From Chloroflexota bacterium (lineage in GTDB: Bacteria > Chloroflexota > Anaerolineae > Aggregatilineales > Phototrophicaceae), in assembly GCA_003242205.1 (NCBI GenBank), contig QGUR01000097.1, positions 1-14,493 of the forward strand: DNA of 14,493 bases, written 5' to 3'. A program made the translations under genes and the position numbers. Position 1 is the first letter of the stretch; every line of letters starts with the position of its first letter. Below, piece after piece: positions 1 to 7,463 of the stretch. A model generated the notes under the pieces. The model saw nothing but the letters and a program-made list of their open reading frames with translations, was not told the DNA's origin and searched no databases.

Positions 1-17
1 TATGGTATCTTGTACCG

Positions 18-50
18 GTTCGTGGGCTTGGGGAATTGTGTAAGAGACAG
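18..50 (+). other. Residual Nextera Read 2 transposase adapter (artefact)
   Basis: These 33 bases align to the 34-base Illumina Nextera Read 2 transposase adapter with one deletion and five substitutions. The block TCGTGGGCT (20-28) is identical and so is the 3' end of the Tn5 mosaic end, TAAGAGACAG (41-50). The adapter sequence is recalled from general knowledge; the comparison was done by eye. The sequence before 18 could be index or other library sequence but matches nothing convincingly. The simplest reading is an untrimmed, error-containing adapter at a contig edge, so bases 1-50 should not be treated as genomic. Confidence 0.88.
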
Positions 51-51
51 G

Positions 52-924
52 GGCAGGCAGGCTGAAGCGGATGACTTGCTTGCTGCTTTAGAAGCAGAGT
101 GGCAATCAGAATACGGCTCCGGGTTTCCCGCGCTTGTATCGCTGCTGGAACTTCAAGGTTCGCCGCTGCTGCACGGCGTGGGGACAAATATTCAGGTCGA
201 TGACGTCACGGGGAAAATGACCGTTGAGGTGGTCACCGGCAACCTTCATATAGCGCCATTGCCCGTACGCACGTTACGGATCGAAGTCACGGATCCGGCG
301 GCTGCGACGTTTTACGCGACAGCAGAAGAGCCGGTAGCATCATTGCCGGGGGCACTGATCCGCAGTACGGTTGAGGTGGAACTTCCACGGGACTTGCCTG
401 TACTGACGCCCGCGCTGGTCTTTGTAGAGCCGAGATTCGACAACCGCGTGACTTTCGGCAAACCGGTTGCTTCGATTATCCTGAACCGGCCGGATGATGC
501 GACGTTAGCGGAAGGCGCTGTTGCCGCGGGCTGGCGATTTGGCGAGCACATCCTCCTTGAGCACCTGCATGCCAGCGCAGACGCGGAGGCCGTGGACTTG
601 ACGCTGTACTGGCGCACGGACGCGCCACTTCAAACCGACTATCACGTCTTTACGCACGTCATCGACGCTGAAGGGCGAATTGTGCAGCAATACGATGCCG
701 CGCCGGCCGACGGGCGTTATCCAACCGGGCAGTGGCGCGTCGACACGTTGATCGAGGACGCGCGCAGTATTCGCTTCGAAACGCCGCTGGCTCCGGGTAC
801 GTATCGTGTGCTGGTCGGGCTATATCAACCGGCGGATGGCACACGGCTTCCGGTTACATCCGCCGATGGCTCGGTGAATACAGACGCATTCGAAGCGCTT
901 GCATTTCGGGTTAGCGGGCCTTAG
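52..924 (+). CDS. C-terminal part of a Chloroflexota-type protein with beta-sandwich tail (5' truncated)
   Basis: The reading frame is open from base 1, but bases 1-50 look like adapter, so only the part from about 52 is treated as coding and the true N-terminus is missing. The first ~30 residues are helical and could be the end of a TPR-like helical repeat (QAEADDLLAALEAEWQ). The rest is beta-rich. The last ~110 residues hold the pattern YHVFTHVIDAEGRIVQQYD...DGRYPTGQW...PGTYRVLVGLYQP. I recognise this as the C-terminal domain found on many Chloroflexota membrane glycosyltransferase-like (GT39/ArnT-like) and TPR proteins. No catalytic part or membrane segment is visible in the remaining piece, so function cannot be assigned. 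It stops at TAG 922-924, 21 bp from the convergent permease gene. Confidence 0.7.
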   Translation, partial: GRQAEADDLLAALEAEWQSEYGSGFPALVSLLELQGSPLLHGVGTNIQVDDVTGKMTVEVVTGNLHIAPLPVRTLRIEVTDPAAATFYATAEEPVASLPGALIRSTVEVELPRDLPVLTPALVFVEPRFDNRVTFGKPVASIILNRPDDATLAEGAVAAGWRFGEHILLEHLHASADAEAVDLTLYWRTDAPLQTDYHVFTHVIDAEGRIVQQYDAAPADGRYPTGQWRVDTLIEDARSIRFETPLAPGTYRVLVGLYQPADGTRLPVTSADGSVNTDAFEALAFRVSGP

Positions 925-945
925 GAACAGGCGAGCGCATAAGGA

Positions 946-1839
946 TCATTTGCCCGAACCGAGTGTCAGCCCCTGTATGAAGTAGCGCTGCAGGAATGCG
1001 AATACGATCACCGTCGGGATGATGGCGATCAGCGAACCTGCCGTAAGCACCGGCCAGTTAGTCGTGTATTGCCCCTGAAGCGTCGCCAGCCCTGCCGTAA
1101 CCGGCTTGAGCGAGTCGCTCTGGATCAGGATGATCGCCCACAGATAGTCGTTGAAAATCCACGTAAATTCGAGCGTCGCCAGCGCCGCCAGCGAGGGCAG
1201 GCTCATGGGCAACATGATCTGCCAGTAGATGCGGAACTCGCTGCATCCGTCCACGCGGGCGGCGTCGAGGATGTCTCCCGGCACGGTACGCATGAAGTTG
1301 CGTAACACGAACGTGCAAAAGCCCATCTGGAACGCCATGTGAATCATGATGAGCGACCAGTGGGTGTTGTAAATGCCCAGCGTGTTCGACAGCCGGAAAA
1401 CGGGCAGGAGCAGGATTTGAAATGGCAGCATCGTCCCGGCGACGAACATGAAATAGAGCAGCGTGTTGCCGCGGAAACGGAAACGGGCCAGCGCGAATGC
1501 CGACAGCGACGACAGGAACAGTGTGCCGGCAAGCGCGGGGATGGTGATCAGGAAGCTGTTACCCAGATAGCGCGAGACACGCCCCCGCTCCCAGGCTTCG
1601 ACAAAGTTTTGCAGGGTGATGCTGGAGGGAATTGACCAGAACCCGTTCAGCGAGATATCGCTCTGGGTGCGCAGCGACGTGAGCAGGGCGCTGAACAGCG
1701 GCAGCAGCCAGATGATCGTCAGCACCAGCAGGAATACGAACAGCAGGTTCTCGCGCAGCGCTTTGCGCCAGCGCGGCGCAACGGCGGTAGAGGCAATCGC
1801 TGTGGCCGGTGGAGACTGGGTATGGATCGTATCGGCCAT
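946..1839 (-). CDS. Sugar ABC transporter permease, MalG/UgpE type
   Basis: This is an inner-membrane permease subunit of a carbohydrate uptake (CUT1) ABC importer, 297 aa, the usual length for MalG-type subunits. It has a cytoplasmic N-terminus (~residues 1-30) and a first membrane segment at ~31-55. Further hydrophobic segments lie at ~97-117, 126-148, 158-180, 214-240 and 266-285. The cytoplasmic EAA loop that docks onto the ATPase is at ~192-211 (LDAARVDGCSEFRIYWQIML). The C-terminus FLQRYFIQGLTLGSGK is typical of the family. The start ATG is preceded by AAGAGGCG, and only 9 bp separate it from the stop of the upstream permease, so the two are cotranscribed. It is the last gene of the lacI-led operon. 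The sugar cannot be told from the sequence. Confidence 0.93.
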   Translation of the reverse strand: MADTIHTQSPPATAIASTAVAPRWRKALRENLLFVFLLVLTIIWLLPLFSALLTSLRTQSDISLNGFWSIPSSITLQNFVEAWERGRVSRYLGNSFLITIPALAGTLFLSSLSAFALARFRFRGNTLLYFMFVAGTMLPFQILLLPVFRLSNTLGIYNTHWSLIMIHMAFQMGFCTFVLRNFMRTVPGDILDAARVDGCSEFRIYWQIMLPMSLPSLAALATLEFTWIFNDYLWAIILIQSDSLKPVTAGLATLQGQYTTNWPVLTAGSLIAIIPTVIVFAFLQRYFIQGLTLGSGK

Positions 1840-1848
1840 GGTCGCCTC

Positions 1849-2769
1849 TTAATACTCCATCTCGGTTTTGATGGTGCGGTACAGGTAGGGGATGATGATG
1901 ACCAGCGACAGCATAAACAGCATGACGGCAATGGCCGCGCCGTAGCCCATCTTGTAGTTGTTGAACGCCTCAATGTACATAAAGTTTGCCAGCACGTTGG
2001 AAGCGCCCGCCGGGCCGCCGCGGGTCATTACGGAAACGAGGTCAAACGCTCGTAGCGAGTCGATGATCGAGATGACGACAATCACGACCGTGACCGGGCC
2101 CAGCAACGGGAAGATGATGTGCCGGAACAGCGTCCATCCGGTTGCGCCGTCTACACGGCCCGCTTCGATGAGCGACGGATCGAGATTTTTCAACCCGGCC
2201 AGATACAGGATCATGACGTAACCGACCTGCCGCCAGACTGCCGCTGCGATGATGGCGTAGAGCGCAAGCTGGCGGTCGGCCAGCCATCCGGGTGGGCGTT
2301 CCACGCCGATGCCATAGAGCAGGGAATTGATCAGCCCGTTGCGTGGCTCGTAAATCCACGCCCAGATCATGCCGATGACGACGAACGACAGGATGAGCGG
2401 CGCATAGAAGCTGATCTTGAACCACTGTGCGCCGCGAATGTCGGTATTGAAAATCAGCGCCAGCCCCAGACCGATGGTCGTCGGGACGGTGATGAAGACG
2501 ACCAGCCAGCGCACGTTGTTGGCGAACGACATATGGAAGTCGCGGTCCTGGAACAGCCGCTCGTAGTTCGCAAGGCCGATAAAGCGCATTTGCGAGATGC
2601 CGTCCCAGTCCGTCAGACTCAGGTAAAACGTGTAGAACGTCGGGCCGACGATCCAGACAAAGTAAATGGCGAGTGGCACGACCAGAAACAGGTAGGGCGT
2701 CCACTGGATGCGGCGCTTGCGCCCCGGCGTCTGCCCATCCCTGCGGAAAATGAGATTGATTGCGGACAT
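1849..2769 (-). CDS. Sugar ABC transporter permease, MalF/UgpA type
   Basis: This is the partner permease of the CUT1 importer, 306 aa. A basic N-terminus (RRDGQTPGRKRR) precedes the first membrane segment at ~25-50. The conserved periplasmic-side pattern SLTDWDGISQMRFIGLANYERLF is typical of UgpA/MsmF-type subunits. More hydrophobic segments lie at ~88-108, 122-140, 168-192, 223-240 and 275-295. The EAA loop is at ~201-221 (IEAGRVDGATGWTLFRHIIF). A GGAGGG Shine-Dalgarno sits just before the ATG. It lies 113 bp downstream of the binding-protein gene, a gap containing a hairpin, and 9 bp upstream of the second permease. It should form the heterodimeric channel with that permease and use a shared MsmX/MalK-like ATPase encoded elsewhere. 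Confidence 0.93.
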   Translation of the reverse strand: MSAINLIFRRDGQTPGRKRRIQWTPYLFLVVPLAIYFVWIVGPTFYTFYLSLTDWDGISQMRFIGLANYERLFQDRDFHMSFANNVRWLVVFITVPTTIGLGLALIFNTDIRGAQWFKISFYAPLILSFVVIGMIWAWIYEPRNGLINSLLYGIGVERPPGWLADRQLALYAIIAAAVWRQVGYVMILYLAGLKNLDPSLIEAGRVDGATGWTLFRHIIFPLLGPVTVVIVVISIIDSLRAFDLVSVMTRGGPAGASNVLANFMYIEAFNNYKMGYGAAIAVMLFMLSLVIIIPYLYRTIKTEMEY

Positions 2770-2812
2770 CTGGCCCTCCGTCGGAAGCCCTTACTCCGGC
2801 GTTTCGCGCCGT

Positions 2813-2845
2813 CCCTTCCCCCGGTGGGGCGCACCGGGAGAAGGG
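2813..2845 (-). promoter_or_regulatory. Intercistronic hairpin between binding-protein and permease genes
   Basis: The arms 2813-2826 (CCCTTCCCCCGGTG) and 2832-2845 (CACCGGGAGAAGGG) pair at 13 of 14 positions around a 5-nt loop. The hairpin lies between the stop of the solute-binding protein gene and the start of the MalF-type permease, with no T-run after it on the minus strand. In comparable importer operons such stems protect the upstream mRNA or partly terminate, giving more binding protein than permease. That role is inferred. Its CCCTTCCCCC/GGGAGAAGGG arms resemble the inverted repeat near 12.7 kb, so it may also be a decayed copy of the same repeat type. Confidence 0.55.
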
Positions 2846-2882
2846 CTGGGGATATCTGACCGGGATCAGGGCCGTGTGAAAG

Positions 2883-4148
2883 CTATTCTTCTGCGGCCTG
2901 CTCCGCGGCGATGCGAACGCGGTCGGCTTCCAGGCTTTCCAAAATCGCCTGCACGTCGGCGTTCATCGGGTCGGCGATGAACTCGGCAAAGGCGTTCAAC
3001 CCGGCTTCGGCCATTTCTGGTGTCGTGTCGCGATCATAGAACTGGAGCACGTAGTCGGCGCTCTGAACCAGCGCGATGCCCTTCTGCTGCGCCTCGGTGA
3101 AGCCGCTGAGGTCGACGTCGGTGCGGGTCGGCAGGCGGCCCAGCATTTCCGCCGCCAGCTCCTGCGCCTCGCGCGAACCGAACCATGCTAGCAGGTCCAT
3201 GCCGCCTTCGGGGTTGCTGGCATTGGCTGCCATGAAGAAGCCATCGGTCGGAGCATCGATGCCGATCGGCACATCAGGATCGATGATCGGGAACTGGACG
3301 AAGTCGTAGTCGTCTTCGATCTCATCCGGCACGCTGTCGGTGATGAAGCCGCCCATCAGGTACATGGCTGCTTCGCCACGGTTCATGAAGTCGAGCGCGT
3401 CCTGCCATTCGTAGGCTGCCGAATTTTCGAGGAAGCAGTCATGCTCGTACAACTGACGCCAGTAATCAAACACGGCGACCACACGCTCGTCGGTGTACGA
3501 TTCCTCAAGCAGCATCAGGCTACGGTGGAATTCAGGGCCGTTGATACGCATGTTCAGGAAGTCGAACCACGCAGCCGCGGTCCAGGGCGCGCGGGTGCCA
3601 ATGGTGATCGGGATGATGTCCTGAGCGCGCAGCGCGTCGCAGGCGGCGAGCAGTTCATCCCATGTTTCCGGCGGTTGGACGCCGGCCTGTTCCATCACGC
3701 TGGGACGGAAGTACAGCGCCCACCAGTAGTAGTCGGTCGGCACGAAATACTGCGCGCCGTCCACGGTCGCCAGCTCGATGAAGCCGGGGGCGTACACGTC
3801 GTACCAGCCTTCACGCTCGTACAACGGGGTCAGATCGGCGGCCAGCCCGCGGTCGACGAAGAAGTTCATGCGGTTGCCGGCGAACCATGTCAGCACATCG
3901 GGCGCGGGGTCTGCGACCAGAAAGGCGCGGATGGCCTGCTTGAACGCTTCATGGTCGGTGACCGAATGCTCGACGATGCGGTCTGGATTTGCGGCTTCGA
4001 ATGCCGCGACGCGCGCTTCATCCAGCTCACGCGCGCCCTCGTCGCTGGCGTTCGATGCATAGCGGATGACATCATCCTGAGCTAGCAGAGCGCCGCCAAT
4101 GAGTAAGGATGCGACGGTGAGCAGCAGGGCGATTCTACGAATGGTCAT
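2883..4148 (-). CDS. Extracellular sugar-binding protein of ABC importer (family 1 SBP)
   Basis: This 421-aa secreted protein captures a sugar or oligosaccharide and delivers it to the MalF/MalG permease pair. The N-terminus is a signal peptide: basic TIRR, a hydrophobic stretch at ~5-20, then LLAQDD. No lipobox cysteine follows it, which is unusual for a binding protein in a presumed single-membrane relative. The mature part is acidic and has the family layout: IRYASNASDEGARELDEARVAAFEAANP at the front, APDVLTWFAG near residue 85, FVPTDYYWWALYFRPSVMEQAGV near 135-160 and ETWDELLAACDAL after it. A G-E-A-A-M hinge strand (NRGEAAMYLMGG) lies near 265. Aromatic residues in the Y-Y-W-W segment fit sugar stacking. 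AGGAG lies 9-13 bases before the ATG. It lies 94 bp behind lacI in the same orientation. Confidence 0.92.
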   Translation of the reverse strand: MTIRRIALLLTVASLLIGGALLAQDDVIRYASNASDEGARELDEARVAAFEAANPDRIVEHSVTDHEAFKQAIRAFLVADPAPDVLTWFAGNRMNFFVDRGLAADLTPLYEREGWYDVYAPGFIELATVDGAQYFVPTDYYWWALYFRPSVMEQAGVQPPETWDELLAACDALRAQDIIPITIGTRAPWTAAAWFDFLNMRINGPEFHRSLMLLEESYTDERVVAVFDYWRQLYEHDCFLENSAAYEWQDALDFMNRGEAAMYLMGGFITDSVPDEIEDDYDFVQFPIIDPDVPIGIDAPTDGFFMAANASNPEGGMDLLAWFGSREAQELAAEMLGRLPTRTDVDLSGFTEAQQKGIALVQSADYVLQFYDRDTTPEMAEAGLNAFAEFIADPMNADVQAILESLEADRVRIAAEQAAEE

Positions 4149-4242
4149 GATTTAGACTCCTAAGACAGACTTAACTTCGAACAATACGAGAGCAAACTTG
4201 TTTTGCTGGAACCGGTTTGCGATTTGTCTGCGTAACCTCCTG
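4149..4242 (-). promoter_or_regulatory. lacI to binding-protein intergenic region with two small palindromes
   Basis: This 94-bp gap holds an inverted repeat, AGCAAA-cttgt-TTTGCT (4191-4207), and an 8-bp palindrome AACCGGTT (4210-4217). Both are of the size expected for repressor operators. No convincing -35/-10 pair for the minus strand was found, so this may be only an mRNA processing or operator region inside the operon. The 9-mer CAAACTTGT in the first repeat also occurs, inverted, on the other side of lacI (5344-5352). The Shine-Dalgarno AGGAG for the binding-protein gene is at the 4149 end of the gap. Confidence 0.35.
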
Positions 4243-5268
4243 TCATGCTGAACGGACCGGAGCCGTTGACCCGCGAAGAATCAATTGCGTTGGCAACACG
4301 ACCGGGTCAAATGTCGTTTGCTTCTTCTCCAGTATGTCGAGCAGCAGGTTGGCGGCCGTTTCGCCAAGCTGCCGGGAAGGCTGCCGGACAGTCGTCAGCG
4401 GCGGGTCGATGTGGATGGCCAGTGGAATATCGTCGAACCCAACGATAGACAGATCGCGTGGCACGTTCAGCCCGGCGCTTTTGGCGGCGTTGATCGCTCC
4501 CAACGACATGAGATCGGTCACGCACAGAACCGCCGTGGGACGCGGGTCTGCTTTTAGGAGTTGTCGCAGCGCCTGAGCGCCGCTCTCAATGGAGAACGAT
4601 CCACAGGCAACGGGCAGCCGGTCAAAGTCGATGCCGGCGCTCGCCAGCGCGTCGCGATAGCCGCGCAGCCGTTCGCTGATGCTGAACATGGACACCGGCC
4701 CAACAGCAATGATGCCGATGTTGCGATGGCCGAGGTCTGCCAGATGTTTTGCAGCCTGATACGCGCCGTGATAGTCGTCGATTCGGATGGTGTTGCTTTT
4801 GTCTTCCAGCGACTGATAACCGATGGCGACGAACGGATAGTTGTGGGAGGCGACGAAACTGCTCATCAGCTCATCGGGCAGGTTCTCCAGCAGGATCAGC
4901 CCATCGCAGTAGCGGCTTTGAACCAGTCTTCGATACTGGTCGGATTGTTGCACCGGCATTTTGGGCGTCGTAATGAGGATGTTGTAACCGCGCTCGTTGA
5001 TCACGGTTTCGACGCCTTCGAGTATCGAGAGTGTCTGCGGATCGGTGAAGATCGATGTGTAGATCAGCGGGAAAATGACACCGATGTTGTAAGTGCGGCC
5101 CCGCGCCAGAGCGCGGGCTGCGAGATTGGGCACGTAGCCGAGTTCTTCGACCGCCTTCAGCACCCGGGCGCGGGTGTCGGCGCTGACATAAGGGGTATTG
5201 GAAAGGACCTTGGAAACTGTCGCTGACGAGACGCCTGCCCTATCCGCGACCTGTTTTAATGTGGTCAT
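4243..5268 (-). CDS. LacI/GalR-family transcriptional repressor
   Basis: This is a 341-aa sugar-responsive DNA-binding repressor. Residues ~3-24 (TLKQVADRAGVSSATVSKVL) are the LacI helix-turn-helix, followed by the hinge helix region with PNLAARALARGRTYNIGVIFP at ~47-68. The rest is the two-lobed periplasmic-binding-like effector domain, including DDYHGAYQAAKHLADLGHRNIGII and the late GFDDIPLAIHIDPPLTTVRQP pattern typical of GalR/CcpA-like members. I chose the ATG at 5268; a TTG four codons upstream is also open. Neither has a clear Shine-Dalgarno. It is first in an operon with the sugar importer and has a LacI-type operator at its own promoter, so autoregulation and control of the importer are likely. 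The effector is unknown. Confidence 0.93.
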   Translation of the reverse strand: MTTLKQVADRAGVSSATVSKVLSNTPYVSADTRARVLKAVEELGYVPNLAARALARGRTYNIGVIFPLIYTSIFTDPQTLSILEGVETVINERGYNILITTPKMPVQQSDQYRRLVQSRYCDGLILLENLPDELMSSFVASHNYPFVAIGYQSLEDKSNTIRIDDYHGAYQAAKHLADLGHRNIGIIAVGPVSMFSISERLRGYRDALASAGIDFDRLPVACGSFSIESGAQALRQLLKADPRPTAVLCVTDLMSLGAINAAKSAGLNVPRDLSIVGFDDIPLAIHIDPPLTTVRQPSRQLGETAANLLLDILEKKQTTFDPVVLPTQLILRGSTAPVRSA

Positions 5269-5286
5269 TACGTACGCCAAACAATA

Positions 5287-5300
5287 GTTAAGCGCTTTAC
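5287..5300 (-). promoter_or_regulatory. LacI-type operator at the transcription start region
   Basis: GTTAAGCGCTTTAC is a 14-bp palindrome with one mismatched pair, built on the core AAGCGCTT. This is the central-CG half-site pattern bound by LacI/GalR-family proteins. It sits 4-18 bases downstream of the -10 box of the lacI promoter, where a bound repressor would block RNA polymerase. Binding by the adjacent LacI-family protein is inferred from position and family consensus. Confidence 0.75.
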
Positions 5301-5304
5301 GGTT

Positions 5305-5334
5305 AGTATAGAAAGGCGCTCATCCCCCTGTCAA
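5305..5334 (-). promoter_or_regulatory. Sigma70-type promoter of the lacI-importer operon
   Basis: On the minus strand TTGACA (5334-5329) and TATACT (5310-5305) are separated by 18 bases: a perfect -35 and a -10 with 5 of 6 consensus bases. Transcription would start near 5298, inside the palindromic operator, about 30 nt before the lacI ATG. It lies in the 94-bp gap after the glycosidase stop codon, so the regulator and importer have their own promoter and need not rely on readthrough. Confidence 0.8.
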
Positions 5335-5341
5335 TCGAACC

Positions 5342-5355
5342 GCACAAGTTTGTGC
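5342..5355. repeat. Short palindrome after the glycosidase gene
   Basis: GCACAA-GT-TTGTGC is a 6-bp inverted repeat with a 2-base centre, lying just after the glycosidase stop codon and 7 bases upstream of the lacI -35 box. Too small and without a T-run to be a terminator, it is better placed as an upstream protein-binding site. It contains the 9-mer (ACAAGTTTG on +) that recurs inverted at 4193-4201. Confidence 0.35.
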
Positions 5356-5362
5356 AGATTGG

Positions 5363-7327
5363 CTAAGGCTGGGCGGCACTCGCCTGGCTTGTGAGGTCAA
5401 CGACTGGCACGCTTTCCAGATCGCCGTGAATGTCGCCCAGAAATGCGGCCAGCCAGACGGTCTGGCCCTCATATTCGATGAGCAGCCAGCCGCTGTCTTC
5501 GGTGCGCCCAAGCACGCTGGCGCTTTCACCGACGGCCATTGTGCCGACGACGCGGCTGAACTCGACGCTGGGAGCGCTGCGAAGGCGTGAGATATTGCGA
5601 CTGGTGAAGGCGACGCCGGTAGGCGAGGCCGCCATCAGCGCCGTGATGTCTTCGTCGCTCAGAACGAACGGAGGAATCGGGGTCGCAGCAGGGGCGGGAG
5701 TCGGCAGGTTTTCATAGGTGCGAACCCGCAGCAATTCGAACGTGTCTTTCTCGATCTCTTCGACCAGAATGACAGGCGGCCCGCCGATGTCAATGCCCTG
5801 ATCGGTGCTCGTATAGCGATGGACAGGCGTAAGGGCCGGTTCTAGCTCAATGGAGTAGACACCGTCGACGGGGCGGAGCAGCATTTCGCCATCAAGCGAA
5901 TACAGCCGCAGTCTCTGGCTTTCGGCTTCCAGTTCCAGAGTGACAGGCTCAAGCAGCGTGTTCCACGCGACGATGATACGCTCTCCGGTTTCGGGGCGCA
6001 GAAACGTGATGGTGACGATGCCGTCAGGCTGTTCCTGCACGATGCCGCGGCGGCTGAAGCGTTCAGCACTAAAGACCTCCGCCAGAAGGCGATAGGCGCG
6101 GGCGATGGGGCGCGGCGTGTCCGGCTCCGGATGCTGCGCGAAGCAGATGCTATCCGCCGGATTACGGTAGATGCCAAAAGCATCGCCAAAGCAGGCGTGG
6201 CCACCGACGCACAACGCGCCATCATGCGGCGGGAAATTCGTGCCGGGGGCCTGGTCGCCGCAGTCGTCATAAAGCTGGTGGTAAAAAACGACGTCCGCGC
6301 CCTCGGCCCAGGCGTAAGCCGTGCTCTGAATCAGAAAATGCGCCTGTTGCTCCATCGTCGCCCAGCGTGGCCGGCTGGCGGGATCATCGGCCAGCCATGT
6401 CGGGCCGGGGTAATCGTCCCACGCCGGTACGCCGGTTTCGTTCATCCAGATGGGCCGCTGCAGGCCGAAGGCGACCAGCGTCTGCCGTACATAGAGCACG
6501 AGCCAGCCGCTGCGCCACGCATTGCCGTAGCTATGTACGGCGACGGCGTCGATAAACCAGTTGTGCTCCGCGTGCATCGGGTCGTTGATGATCTGGTTCA
6601 GCACAGCCGATAGCCAGTTGTCCTGCGTTGGATAGAGCAGGCCGCCCAGCAGGACTGTCGCTTCGGGGTCAACCCAGTGGATGACGATGTGCGCGATTTT
6701 CAGCATGCGTGTGTAATCGCGCACGCCGCCTTTCCAGAACATCGGGTAATCCGGCTCGTTCCAGACTTCCCAGACGCGGATGCCCTCTCCCTCGTCCCAG
6801 CCGTTCAACAGAGCCAGCGTGCCGCCGGGGCGATAACGTTTGGCGACTTCATAAACGTAACGCGCCCAGGGATTGTCGCGATTGATGGACTTGCCGGGGC
6901 CGGGCGAATCGTAGCCATCGGCGAAGATAGGCTCGTAAAGATTGCTGATGGTCTGATCGTCGCGGTGGAATTCGGGTACGCCGAGCAGAATCGCGTTGGT
7001 TCGCAGACCATGTTCGACATCGCTGGTCACCAGCTCATCATAGGCGTTCCACGACCAGCGCCCGGGCTGTGGTTCGACGCGATCCCAGTAAAGCGGCCAG
7101 CGGTTCCAGCCCGCGCCAAGCTCCAGCGCGCGCTGGTAGCGTATTTCATTGTGCGGTGTATCGACCGAAGCAATGAAGGTGATGCCGAGGCGGCTTGCGC
7201 GCGTGTAGCCGTCAGCGGTTTGCCGGTCGCTCGCAGGCAGCGCTTCCGGGGCGGATTGCGCGGAAACCATGCCAAAACTGCCGAACAGAAACATGAGCAA
7301 AGCGGCAAAAGCGAGACGGATCGGCAT
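5363..7327 (-). CDS. Secreted clan GH-A glycoside hydrolase with C-terminal SH3 domain
   Basis: This 654-aa exported protein is probably a retaining glycosidase acting on an extracellular polysaccharide. Residues 1-~23 are a signal peptide (hydrophobic stretch, then VSAQSA). A TIM-barrel domain of the GH5/GH39/GH51-like clan follows. Its candidate acid/base is E191 in VWEVWNEPD and its candidate nucleophile is E297 in IWMNETGVPAWDDYP, about 106 residues apart as usual for the clan. A beta-rich region follows (~430-520), then a Pro/Ala linker (PTPAPAATPIPP) and a bacterial SH3-like domain at ~571-640 (RLRSAPSVEFSRVVGTMAVGE...GWLLIEYEGQTVWL). The ATG at 7327 is preferred over a GTG at 7339 because AGGTG is spaced for it. 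Exact family and substrate are not assignable by eye. It precedes the lacI-importer operon, suggesting supply of the imported sugar. Confidence 0.82.
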   Translation of the reverse strand: MPIRLAFAALLMFLFGSFGMVSAQSAPEALPASDRQTADGYTRASRLGITFIASVDTPHNEIRYQRALELGAGWNRWPLYWDRVEPQPGRWSWNAYDELVTSDVEHGLRTNAILLGVPEFHRDDQTISNLYEPIFADGYDSPGPGKSINRDNPWARYVYEVAKRYRPGGTLALLNGWDEGEGIRVWEVWNEPDYPMFWKGGVRDYTRMLKIAHIVIHWVDPEATVLLGGLLYPTQDNWLSAVLNQIINDPMHAEHNWFIDAVAVHSYGNAWRSGWLVLYVRQTLVAFGLQRPIWMNETGVPAWDDYPGPTWLADDPASRPRWATMEQQAHFLIQSTAYAWAEGADVVFYHQLYDDCGDQAPGTNFPPHDGALCVGGHACFGDAFGIYRNPADSICFAQHPEPDTPRPIARAYRLLAEVFSAERFSRRGIVQEQPDGIVTITFLRPETGERIIVAWNTLLEPVTLELEAESQRLRLYSLDGEMLLRPVDGVYSIELEPALTPVHRYTSTDQGIDIGGPPVILVEEIEKDTFELLRVRTYENLPTPAPAATPIPPFVLSDEDITALMAASPTGVAFTSRNISRLRSAPSVEFSRVVGTMAVGESASVLGRTEDSGWLLIEYEGQTVWLAAFLGDIHGDLESVPVVDLTSQASAAQP

Positions 7328-7463
7328 TGCGGTCGACACCTGATCGTTATCGGGTTGCAGGTAGCGCGAGTACCGCCCGGATGGGCTACGATCAGTCTAC
7401 TATGAGATGTTGTTCGCCGCTGAAACCTGTACGTTTTTCATATTGAGGCGAATCAGGCCGAAG

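Noticed and set aside
1..17. Possible i7 index and P7 sequence before the adapter
   Set aside because: The spacing is right for an index, but only about 4 of 10 bases agree with the expected flanking oligonucleotide, which is no better than chance.
2042..2859. Open frames of 220 and 246 codons over the MalF-type permease
   Set aside because: Both are shadows of the permease reading frame. The permease has membrane segments, the EAA motif and a good ribosome binding site.
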